Part shown: piece by piece, positions 40,050-49,807 of the stretch
How positions within the stretch are numbered: the stretch's first letter is position 1
Layout of the letters: every line of letters starts with the position of its first letter
Assembly (NCBI RefSeq): GCF_000485595.1
Contig: NW_014577122.1
Location: 643,792-694,714 of the forward strand
Reading direction: 5' to 3'
DNA from: Priapulus caudatus
Lineage: Eukaryota; Priapulida; Priapulimorpha; Priapulimorphida; Priapulidae
DNA: 50,923 bases
The notes under the pieces: generated by a model
Database searches by the model: none
The model's input: the letters and a program-made list of their open reading frames with translations, nothing else
What the model was told of the DNA's origin: nothing
Position numbers and translations under genes: made by a program

Positions 40050-40343
40050 CTACTACTACTTACCCTCCCTGCCAAACTCCGTTGCCGGAGATAATGAATT
40101 GACGTCTGTTATGATTGCATATGATAAACGCCGCACTGTGATCCCCTCCGCTTGGATGTGTAAACTCTGTAGTACTGACGTAATGAGTAGCGCTACCCAT
40201 GCGAACACAGCGCGACCGGGCAAGCAACATACTGGCCACAGAACGAGTAGAGGTCGCAAGCCACGGGATCCGATCGGTTTCGCCAAAAGCCTACATTGTT
40301 TTACCGACTCATTATCTCAGCGTTAAGGAGCATCATAGGCAAG

Positions 40344-41335
40344 GCGTTTTTAGTATTAGTTCACGGGTAAATAACTTGAACAAGGACTCCCTGCCTCAAA
40401 AAGAGGAGTCCGTAGCAAAATGAGGGGGATTTCAAGGAATTTTTCACAAGGATCGCGATCCAGCTTAGACTGCTCTGCGTGGAGAGTTCCACACGCTGCA
40501 CTAACTATAAACTTTAGTGTAGCGAAAGATACTTGGCCGAGTTAAGGTCCGTACATCTCTAGCGGATCGTGACGTGGGATTCTAATTATCGTAGCCATCT
40601 TGGTTTCCTTCACGTTGATTGGCTAGCCCGTTGATGTGTTTTGTTTAGACTGAGATTTGCACTAGATGTTTCTCTGGCAAAAAAAAACCCGCGCCGTGGC
40701 GTCAGCAGCAGCGCCGTATGTGCTGCCAAGAGCAGAATCAGTGCGGGTGCTGAAGGTCTACGAATGTTAAGAATTAACCGCGCAAACGTTTCTGCAGGTA
40801 AAAACTTTGTCATATCCGTAGTGAAACAGAGTAGGCCTAGCCTATAGTATAGAAACATTAAGAATTTTGTACTAAGTAAATACATTTACGGACTGTTGAA
40901 TGAGTATTTGTTTTGAAATCGTATGAAATACAGCGTGTATTTAGTTAGCATTATATCTATTGAAACGCTTCAAGTGCTGTCTTCAGTCTACGTGAAATAC
41001 CAAAAGCGTACGAATAGCATTTTTGCATATATTACATCGTCAAGCGTGCTGCTTATAGCAAAAACTCGTTACCCTGCGGTCGAGGGGGCCCTGATTGCTC
41101 TTGTGCTGAAAAAACTTTTGCAGAAAAACTTCGACTCGCCTGCTCGAAGTTACCTTGACGGTCCAACCCCTATATATACGCATATATAGCATGCACCGAC
41201 TCCTACGGCTATCCGCAACGCCTGCCTAGGATATACTCAACATACTAGGCTACCTCTATGTGATTATTATGTGATTATTACGTCGTCATTGTTTGTATAT
41301 AGGTGAACATTTCTATGTACATGAATAGAGGCATA
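40344..41335. other. Gene-free region
   Basis: No gene or repeat with visible ends. Open frames of 60-90 codons (for example 40641-40847 and 40923-41189 on +) show no family motif I recognise. Confidence 0.45.
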
Positions 41336-41512
41336 GGCCCAAGGATAGAGAACATGGGTCCCAATAAAACCAATGTGCCTAACCCTTAACCCTAATTCTC
41401 ACCCTAACCCTAACCCTAACCATAACCCTAACCTATTATATTGATATAATATATTTATATTGATGTAAATGACATTGGTTTTATTGGGACCCATGTTCTC
41501 TATCCTTGAACC
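41336..41512. mobile_element. 177-bp MITE containing telomeric repeats
   Basis: TIRs of about 41 bp: GG(CC)CAAGGATAGAGAACATGG at the left and its complement at the right, the inner 37 bases pairing exactly through CCCAATAAAACCAATGT. Exact 8-bp TSD GAGGCATA (41328-41335 and 41513-41520). The interior is mainly CCCTAA-type telomere repeat (about 41378-41434) plus AT-rich sequence. It has no ORF. Confidence 0.88.
41378..41434 (-). repeat. Interstitial telomeric repeat (TTAGGG)n
   Basis: About nine CCCTAA-like units, several exact and others variant (CCCTTAA, CCATAA). TTAGGG is the ancestral animal telomere repeat. It lies inside a transposable element, so it does not mark a chromosome end. Confidence 0.9.
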
Positions 41513-41885
41513 GAGGCATATGATTTGCGCATGTATTATTATATTATAAAACCAAGCTTATGCTTTCGCTGCAGCTGCCGCTCGTTATATGAAGCCGCTG
41601 ACGCATAATAAAATACAATTCATAATAAAACTTATACATCACAGTGTAGAACTATCATTACAACATACATAGTACAAAGTACTACAAACCCCATACAGCA
41701 CAATTACAACAGTAGCTGACTTTTTATAGGCAAACATAATTAGCATGTCAGAAAAGAGTAGTATGATAAAGGCTGTAATTGCACAATGTTGATAATTGGC
41801 TATTAATATGGTGAATTAGCATGGAATTATGTTAGCATAGTGGAACATGAAATAATAGTGCAGTAAGGACAGTATCTGTAAGATC

Positions 41886-42058
41886 CAGGGAAAAAATTAA
41901 AATTATTTTTTTCGGGGGCTACATTTCAAGCTTTTCTAAAATTTGGTTTCCATTGAACTCTATGCACATTTCCGGGGGCTCTTTTTGGCATTTCCTGGAG
42001 CTCTTTTTGGCATTTCGGGGGCTAAATCGTCCCGAGCCCCCGTGTATTTTTTTCACTG
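41886..42058. mobile_element. 173-bp hAT-like MITE
   Basis: Ends CAGGGAAAAAATT and ATTTTTTTCACTG, exact 8-bp TSD GTAAGATC (41878-41885 and 42059-42066). The interior repeats CGGGGGCTCTTTTTGGCATT-like sequence. The short TIR and 8-bp TSD fit hAT. Confidence 0.8.
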
Positions 42059-42369
42059 GTAAGATCAGTGAATAGACTATGAATGAAAAGTGTAAACATA
42101 ACAAACATGGCGTTGCCATAACCTAACTTACTGTATTATAGAATGTTACATGGCAAAACCAGCCTCAAGGGCCTAAAACCTCATCAGGCCTAAAACCAGA
42201 CCAGTGCCCCGTCTATGTGTCACGTATGGTTGTAAATGGCCAGGTAGTTTAGGAGGAGATCCGGCACCCATGCACAGACACTGTGCCTGTGTTTAGGCCA
42301 TAATAAAAATATTGTTTATTTGGCCTCACCCGACTGACCTGCCAAAAATGGGCCGACTCAAACATTTAC

Positions 42370-42960
42370 AAACTTTTTAGCTCATCTGACATAGTCAGAT
42401 GCAGCTTGTAGAATCGCATGAGCGTGCGTCCGTGCGTCCGGCCGTCCATCCGTCAACAGTTGGGCATAAATCTAAACGGCTCGACGTACTGTCACGATAT
42501 TCGGGACGTGGGGGGGTAATCCGAAAACGAGTTGGGATGTCGAAGATGGGGGTCAAAGGTCAAAGGTCAAGAGGTGTAAAAGAAGGGGGAACATTCCATC
42601 CTTAACTTAAAAGGTATAGGGGGGAAATGCAGAATTGCGGCACAAATCTAAACGGCTCGACCTAGGCTCGTGATAGTCGGTGTATAGCATCATTGTAGGA
42701 AAAGCCATCACTATGCCGAAATTGGAGGGCACAGGTCAAAGGTCAATGGGGCACAGGGCAGATTTTAGACATTTTCTGAGGACATGGTCTGACGGAGCGA
42801 TTGAAAAACTTTTTTGTTTCAGGCGTGACCTAGCATTTTTATGGCTTTATTGAAAGGACCATGAAATGTACTTTCTGCTGACATGCGAAGAATAAGTGTC
42901 GGATAACCTTTTGACCCTCAAGAGGAGGGTTAAACATGGATTTGTTTACTGTTACTGTTA
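42370..42960 (-). mobile_element. Interspersed repeat 'AGATGAGCTAAA' family, copy 2
   Basis: Reverse-oriented copy of 17936-18487, about 85-90% alike by eye. It opens TTTTTAGCTCATCTGACATA, then the CATCTGAC/GTCAGATG palindrome and a GTGCGTCCGGCCGTCC microsatellite, and closes near the hairpin ACCCTCAAGAGGAGGGT (about 42911-42930). A 68-codon open frame across it is spurious. Confidence 0.8.
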
Positions 42961-45541
42961 GAAAGAATTTGACTGCCCGGGTTTGCTAGTAGAATCTATA
43001 CATGCCTGGATGTATGAGGCTACAATGTCACAGTGAAATTTCTAAAAGCTATATTTGGTTGAAGAAGGTTTATGCTCTTTAAAGGCCTCCTTTAGTGATG
43101 AAAAATAGTTACATATATCAAATTAACTATGTTTTGTACAACTACTAAGAAATTTAGCAGGTTGAAGTGGATTTTTCGGGTGTAAATAGAAAAAAAGCAT
43201 CTTTTATGATGGAAAAAGAAATGTTAAGCAATTTGCGGAGAACGCATAAAGCGCCAACCCGTACTTTGGAAGCATTGACGTTAGTGTGACGTCAGACTAG
43301 CACTACTCTCGCTATTGTTTAACCTGTTGCAAAGCGTGTACAATGGAAGCCTGTACAATGTACAATGTGAACGACGATTCAGAGTCGCTCTCTAGACTAA
43401 TATCAAGTTTTCGTAAACGATACGAGGAATGAGCAGTCAATAGCATATGAAAAAGATGAAAATGACGTAGACATAGACAATCGAATTGAACATGTTGAGA
43501 TAGTTTGTATTCAGCCTCGCGTACATAGTTTGAAACCGCTTGGCCAACGATTACGCTAGCCCGACCAGGCTGTGCGACGGATATTGTCTTATAGCCAACG
43601 GGACGAATGGATATCTAACCCATAGCAAATACCGTTTCTTGGAGCTTACGATTACCCAGGCATAAAGTTAAGGCACGCGTGCCAAGAGCACGTGTGAATG
43701 CCATTGTTCAGGTTCGTTGCGCAATAGATTCAAGCAACGATCGAACCAGAGAAAGAAGACTGACTGAATGGTGAGCTTAAGCTCAGTAATTTCATATGTA
43801 GGTACTAAGGTAAGCTCTAGTACTTAGTACTCGCGGATACGCTGACCGCAGGGCCGCGCATAGCCTGCGGCAGCGATCCGCCGGCTAATAAGGTACTAGA
43901 GGCTAGTACTAGGTGTCAACATAATCAGGAGCGTATACTGACATTATTACGCATGCACTGACATAATGAAAATGTTTTTTGCATTTCGGATACACAAGCA
44001 TAATAGGCCTAAGCCAAAGTTTTTTTTCACGCAACAGATAAATGCAACCTAAGTCAGACTTTTCCATTCTAACAGTAGCTGAGTCTAATTTCTAAAGAGA
44101 GAGTAGACCTCAGTATACTACAGTAGGCCTGACTCAAAAGAAAAGCAAAGCTGACAAATTAGTCAATACTATAAGTAAATCGTTTTAGCGTAGTCTGAAA
44201 TTAATGGAGCAGGACTTAATACGATAGAATCAAGAGTAAATAACTAACAACAAGCAAGTGCGGCGAGTTCGGCATTTTTAACACAGATTTTTCTCCATAA
44301 AATTTGCCACCAATATAAGAATGAAGTGTAATACGTTTCTCCAGCTTAATTATGAACGCCATAATCACTCACCTTCATGGCAGCTGATATTTGTTAACTA
44401 TTTTGACTAGCAGTATTGCTGTTAAATACGTAATCATTGCAACGAAGCTGAATTCGAATAAATTACGCAGAAAAATTATATTGGCGACTTGTTTTGGAGG
44501 TGTATTAGACAAATAATTAGAAAGCATCGCTGCGGCCATATATAGCAATACAGGACAGTTCCAAATCATAGGCGTGCCCCGATAAGGGGTTTTAATGTAG
44601 CTCTGATTACCATGCACCGCGCGTAATGTGAATACTTACTGCAACCTAACACAGAGAAATAATATAGTATATTGTATTATTACTTAATGTAAGAATAGTA
44701 TGTCAATTTCTTGTGTTGCGATCACCAAAATAAACGAGACGCGTCTCGCAGGTTCTTCACGAAGATCAAAAATTCGAAATTCTAAGATTGTCTCTCAACC
44801 CCTATCGGGCACGCATGATTTTTGAAACTGTGCCGTTGCTAAATATTGCGGCAACGATAGCTTCATAATATTAGTTTAAACACCTCCAACACGTCGCCAT
44901 TTTCGGTAAAATGTGTATCGAAGTTCAGGCGTCGTGCAAGAGTTACGATTGTAACAGCAAGTAACGCGTAGCGAAATTAATAGTGTGTAACAGAATACAG
45001 GTGCCGGATGAAGGTGGAGGTTGGATGTATGGTCAGGTGACGATAAGGCGGGGAGGACGTATCATCCTTCGTTAAGGTGGTGCAGGACCATTTTGGAGTT
45101 GAGGAGAGAAAATACGGTTACAAATGCGGGCATAACGGGTGCCGCACTCTTGTGTTATTTATCTACTACTTGTGTGCATTTATGCACATGATAATAAGTA
45201 ACATATAGATTATTTCACGTGCATTTAGTACTATTGTATCGTAAGAAACTCAGTAGTATACAGTACGAATATAAATAACAATATATATGATCATCTAAGT
45301 GTTTAAGCCTGAGTCAATCTGTAACTGTAAACTAAGTATTAACTAACCGGCGGTCCCCAACAAACAGAAAAGTAGAACAAAAACGATATTGACGTATAAA
45401 CACAGTGAGGCAGATAGGCATGAGCTGATAAAGCAGCATATGAAAATATGGTTGGAACCGATTTTATTGTCTGCACGTATTTAATGTGGATTTTAAATTA
45501 CCGTAGTAAAGTCTAACAATCGCATATCATGTATATATTAT
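42961..45541. other. Gene-free, repeat-derived region
   Basis: No intact gene. It includes a transposon-like ORF start (43343-43432), a degraded repeat related to 3820-3915 (43556-43645), a GC-rich semi-palindromic patch (43800-43925) and AT-rich DNA. A minus-strand open frame at 44375-44617 (80 codons, hydrophobic in parts) has no motif I recognise. Confidence 0.5.
43343..43432 (+). pseudogene. Short ORF start, probably transposon-derived
   Basis: The ATG opens MEACTMYNVNDDSESLSRLI... and ends after 29 codons at TGA. In a shifted frame the sequence continues as YEKDENDVDIDNRIEHVEI, QPRVHSLKP and a DEWISNP-like piece, as if a longer ORF has decayed through frameshifts. The region downstream recurs near 3820-3915, supporting a mobile origin. 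The family is not recognised. Confidence 0.35.
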
Positions 45542-45548
45542 ATATCAT

Positions 45549-46403
45549 CAAAGAGCTAATAATACCTAGAGTGTACAACGGAAAAACGGGAAAATAGTGC
45601 TATTTCCAGAACATGATTATTCACTACTTGCACTGCGAGATCTAGAATAAAATTTTATGTATTCATTAAAGCAAGAATCATTTGCTCTCATAAAAACAAG
45701 ACCAACAGCTTGTCAATACGATAAACTTCCCTAAGGCGGAAGATATCGGCTGCCCTAAACTCCCTTCGCACATGCAAAACGCCGCTCGAATCCATTCTGT
45801 CCCCATGCACATTCACGAGCGTCTAAAGCGTTGCTTCGCTGAGAGATTCGATTTATTCCGTCATAATTTTTGAATGAAATTCGGGTCAGGTGCAGGGTGG
45901 AGGTGACTTTCGGGGGCATTGCCTTATGCCATTATCTCGGCCATTAAAATCCCCCCGAATTTCCTAGCACGGACTAATGGCCAGATCATGATGGAGGCCG
46001 CACCATGTTTTTTATAAATTAAGTCTCTACAACGCAAGCTAGTAAGAAAAGTACGCAATTTGGGCATGTGACACAATTACAGCGCTCGCAAGCCGGTGAC
46101 GGAAAACCGATAGCCGAAATGCTTAGAACCGCTGTGAAGGATGGGGACAGAAGTGATTCGAAGCGGCGTTTGCATGTGGGAGGGGGAGGTTTAGGAAGCC
46201 GAGATATCCTCCGCCTAGGAGTAATCAGTATTGACAAGTGGGTTGGTCTTTGTTTTAGAGAGCAAAAGAATTCTGCTGCATATACTATGAATTTAATTAA
46301 TAGACTCGCAGGCAAAAGTAAGAAATAATGTTGTCGCAGTGAAATAGGCACTATTTTCCCGTTTTTCGACGTTGTACAACTCTAGGTATTATTAGCATGC
46401 TTG
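45549..46403. mobile_element. CAAGAG-type mini-palindrome, copy 5, split by an insertion
   Basis: The left half CAAAGAGCTAATAATACC (45549-45566) and right half GGTATTATTAGCATGCTTG (46385-46403) pair with each other, and the pair is flanked by an exact 7-bp TSD ATATCAT (45542-45548 and 46404-46410). The element between them (45569-46382) sits at the TA in the exact middle of the palindrome. Confidence 0.8.
45569..46382. mobile_element. 814-bp mariner-like (TA-flanked) element
   Basis: Inverted ends GAGTGTACAACGG...AAACGGGAAAATAGTGC and, in complement, GAGTTGTACAACGTCG...AAACGGGAAAATAGTGC (about 35 bp), flanked by TA on both sides (45567-45568 and 46383-46384). A TA duplication is typical of Tc1/mariner. 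Internal frames (an 86-codon frame at 46068-46328) show no DDE transposase, so it is probably non-autonomous. Confidence 0.8.
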
Positions 46404-46410
46404 ATATCAT

Positions 46411-46752
46411 GCTCAATGATAATTAATATGGCAGTTTGGATGTTTATGACCAATATAAGTTACAGCGCGAGGATAGGCTTTGTGCTCATGCACTGATGCA
46501 GCTTTGTGTCGCGGCGCAACGCGGGAAGAACCTGGTTCCCAGCGTCAGCAGCCGTTTATCGCTGCCAGGTGCCGTTGGCAGAAGATTTGATTTGCAACAT
46601 TCATAAGACCAAACATAAAGACGTGTTATAAATATCAAGCAAGGCAACAAAAAAACATACGAAATGCTTTGGTTATTTACGTTATGATACTAGCATCAAA
46701 TAAATTGTAAAAATTAGAATCAGTTTTATAGATATCGACAAAGGGAGCGCCT
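46411..46752. other. Gene-free spacer
   Basis: AT-rich sequence between two transposable elements. Nothing is recognisable in it. Confidence 0.5.
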
Positions 46753-48437
46753 TTAAAGGGACGTAGCCTCTAGGATTTTAACTGGCATAACAACTGTTAC
46801 CTTACTCGTCCATAAACAAAATCGTCTATACGCCACACGTATTTGTTACGCAACAGAATACCTAATTTAGATTGTTATAATTAATTACAGCATTAACGGC
46901 TAAGCGAAAAATTTGAACAGCGCGCCATGACACCCGCATGAACCATGCTGCCACCAGCCGAAAAGTTGCGGTATTTACAATTATATTTTGCACGTATACA
47001 GACCAGAGGGCTAATCACAAAAGTGACAATTATATTTATAGCCTAAATGCTATTATAACGAACGATATCATTTTAGGGCATAATTTATCCCTATTATACA
47101 CTGAAACTATATAATGTCCGTATTATAAGAAATAGCTAAGCTGGGCTAGCCCGGAACGATGCCCGGCATTTTTTGGGGGTTACTGGCTTTTCTGGGCTAT
47201 TAGCTTGGCGTTTCGGCAATTCTCATGCGATTGCCATGAATTTGAGCCTGACTATAGTTTGAGCGCTGTTTGCTGTTCCTAGGATTCGTTTGACCTTTTC
47301 TGCTGGGCAGTGTATATTCGTAGGTCTAGGATTGCTCGTATTGTTAACTTTTCTGCTGCGCTAAACTATTTTTTTGGGGGAAAATCTGGGCAAATCGGCT
47401 ATTTGACAACCCCAGGATATTAAAAACCTCTAACCCAAACCTAACAACTCACGACATGGGTGTGTAAACGCTCACTTTGACGCGAAATCTGGTTGAATTA
47501 TGTGTTTTTTGGCCCTTATTTTGGCATTTTTGTGCAAAATTGTTTTTGGCTTAAAATGGTCGTCGGCAAGTCATGGTGATCTGAGATAATACCTAACGGG
47601 TGACCTCTTACTGGTCTCAAGAGAAGCCAGACAGACAGATAGATCCGCGATTTATTGTAGGAGATAAAAAATAACGAAAAACTCGAAAAACGAAGTACCT
47701 GAGTGACCTGCGAAAAAAAATAAGCAGCAAGTGAGCATTTATAACCTTCAGCAGTAGTCATAGTACGAACGCTGTTTGTCTCTCCTTCGAAAGCTAAATT
47801 TGTTTAATTAGAACTAAGCAAAAATAGTCGATCAAGTACAGCTAGAAAAATAGCGGTCAAAATGCAAATTCACATGCAAGTTTGATGGATGAGACAGATG
47901 AACGGCATATAGCGCCAACCATCGGCGACATTATCTTAAAATAATAAAATAATTATTAAATTGTAATTTTAAAGCTTTTTTAATTTTGTGTATTTTTCAT
48001 ATTACTATTATATGGATCGCATTCCTTCGGCATCCAGCGACATGCTGATTAAGAATATATATGCGTGTTTGGATGGTGAGCTCTTGCGGGGGGGAAAGAT
48101 AGTCAGACGGACAGACACAAAAACAGGCTCGCCGCTTTATATAAGAGATTAACAATCCTTTTGCTTTTAAATGAACTAAATAAGAAACACCCTCGTCTGT
48201 AGCCCTTGGCTGGAAGTAGTTTTGCGCAAACTTTACAGAATTCGTGGCGCTTTGAGTGAGCCCCAGTTCGTTGTATATCAAACTGTAAAAGTCGTTAGTT
48301 TTAAAAACGCATTAAAAAAAAAATATTAATATAATAGGTGATTGAAACCAATGAAACTTTATCATGGTAGAGTAATTTATAACCTAAATTAGGGCTGGAA
48401 AATAACCCTAGAAGCCGTAGAGTAAACTCTCCTTTAA
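46753..48437 (+). mobile_element. TTAA-type element, copy 2, carrying a 1-kb insertion
   Basis: Ends TTAAAGGGACGTAGCCTCTA and, in complement, TTAAAGGAGAGTTTACTCTA, each starting with TTAA. The inner sequence matches 37113-38148 in reverse, with the 1009-bp block 47131-48139 inserted and absent from the other copy. TTAA ends and AT-rich TIRs suggest a Kolobok- or piggyBac-like non-autonomous element. Confidence 0.78.
47131..48139. mobile_element. 1009-bp insertion with 7-bp TSD
   Basis: Flanked by exact TATAAGA (47124-47130 and 48140-48146) and missing from copy 1 of the host repeat. It has no inverted ends. It starts AATAGCTAAGCTGGGCTAGC and ends with GGACAGACAC...GGCTCGCCGCTTTA. A similar CAGACAGACAGATAGATCCG tail occurs internally near 47625. 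The lack of TIRs and the repeated tail suggest a SINE- or truncated LINE-type retroposon, possibly composite; no RT is visible. Confidence 0.7.
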
Positions 48438-49210
48438 ATCGTATAATTTCTAATGAGCATTCTGTACTGTGCAGTATAGTTACTTAAACGCGTAACAAAA
48501 AAATTGTTTTTTCGCAGGTTAACCCGACTTGAACCCTACCAAATATTGCCGACCCTAAACCATTTTGAAGCACTTTTAAAAAATGAAAATCGAAACAAAT
48601 GCAGTCGATTGGACCTTTAATATAAATTTAAGATGAAGTTTATTAAACGAAGCATAATCCTGCACATTGCGGCATGCAGCCAATTAACTCAGCCTCTATA
48701 AATGTAGGAAAATGTACGAACATTCGCGCGAGTGTCCTGCCTGCCAGCCTGCCTGATAGCCCACAGGCACTTGGAACGTTCAATAAAATATAAATGGCTA
48801 ACTAAATAGAAATTATAATTATTAGTAAAAAATTCTTAACTGTTTCTATACTATACTCCAGAGCCTACTACTCTTTTCACCTACGAGCTACAACCGCCGA
48901 TTAGTTTACAACCACTGCATTACCGCTGCCATTAGCTGCTCGCGGTCGCGACTGTTGCAGCGGCTTACACTAATATAGCGAGTATGGCGCGCAGAAGCGC
49001 GAGCTCCAGAAGAACTGTCATGCCAGCCTGACGTCATAAACTTTGAATTTTACGGCCAGTGGCCCAGTTTAGACTTTGTGGCGCCACGTGATTAAATCAG
49101 TAGGACGATTCAAACTGGTTTGTCTAATATTCCAGGCCGGTTACATAGGAGAAATAATATTGCATCATTTTATTCACTGTGTTTGTGTAATAAACCAATC
49201 AGATGTAATC
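48438..49210. other. Gene-free region
   Basis: No recognisable gene. 48890-49060 is more GC-rich, with a short ORF starting at 48984 (MARRSASSRRTVMPA). A CCAATCAG box lies near 49195. Too little to call a promoter. Confidence 0.4.
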
Positions 49211-49807
49211 GAGGTGGAGAAGGAGGGAGAAGCTGGTGGAAGAAGGAGGAGGGGGAGAAGGGAGAAGGTGGTGGACGAGAGGGAGGAAAGGCAGAAGGTG
49301 GTGGAAGGAGGGGGAAAGAAGCTGGTGGATGAAAAGGAGGAGGGGAGAAGCCTGGTGGAGGAGGTGGTGGGAAGAAGGAGAGGAGGTGGTGGCAGAAGAG
49401 TGGCAGGGAGGTGCCCTCTCACCTGGCACACCTCATCTTTCTCACCACTTTCTCCACCACCTCCTCCTTCTCCACCACGACTTCTCCTCTTCTTCCTTCT
49501 TCATTCTCACACCAGCTTCTCCCACTCCTCCTCCACACAGCTCTACCCCTCCTCCTTCTCCACACATACACAATTATTCCGCTTCTCCCTTCCTCCATTC
49601 TCCACCGAGCTTCTCCCTCCTCCACTACTCTGCCCCCTCCTCCCCAGCTTCTCCCTCTCGCGCCTCCTCCTTCTTCCACCAGCTTCTCCCCTCCTCTTTC
49701 TCCACCACCTTTCTCCGCCTTCCTTCCTCTTACACCAGCTTCTCGTATGACCCTCCCTCCTTTCCCACCACCCCTTTCTAGCCGCATTCTCACCCTTCCT
49801 CCTCGCA
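49211..49807. repeat. Purine-rich then pyrimidine-rich minisatellite (inverted)
   Basis: 49211-49421 is made of GAGAAGCTGGTGGAAGAAGG-type units (almost only G, A and some T). 49430-49807 is made of the complementary CCACCAGCTTCTCC, CCTCCTTCTCCACC units. The two halves can pair imperfectly with each other. Long open frames here (up to 224 codons, Pro/Ser/Leu- or Glu/Gly/Arg-rich) are composition artefacts. Confidence 0.85.

Larger units (their letters stand above)
39597..40343. mobile_element. 747-bp TIR element carrying microsatellites
   Basis: Imperfect TIRs of about 70-80 bp: left CTTGTCCCTATGATGCCCCT then ACGCTGAGATAATGAGT; right, in complement, CTTGCCTATGATGCTCCTTA then ACGCTGAGATAATGAGT. 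It contains a CTGCTGACTCGCC-type minisatellite (about 39836-39965) and a (CA)n run (39995-40047). I could not settle a target-site duplication and see no transposase. Confidence 0.75.

Noticed and set aside
41378-41434. Chromosome end
   Set aside because: The telomeric repeats are few, flanked on both sides by ordinary sequence, and enclosed by transposon TIRs with a TSD.
42399-42605. Open frame of 68 codons
   Set aside because: It lies wholly inside an interspersed repeat whose other copy (17936-18487) does not keep the frame.
46068-46328. Transposase gene inside the 814-bp TA element
   Set aside because: The 86-codon frame lacks DDE or helix-turn-helix motifs and is too short for a mariner transposase.
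49076-49750. Long open frame of 224 codons
   Set aside because: It spans the purine/pyrimidine minisatellite; the Glu/Gly/Arg then Ser/Pro/Leu composition simply reads the repeat.
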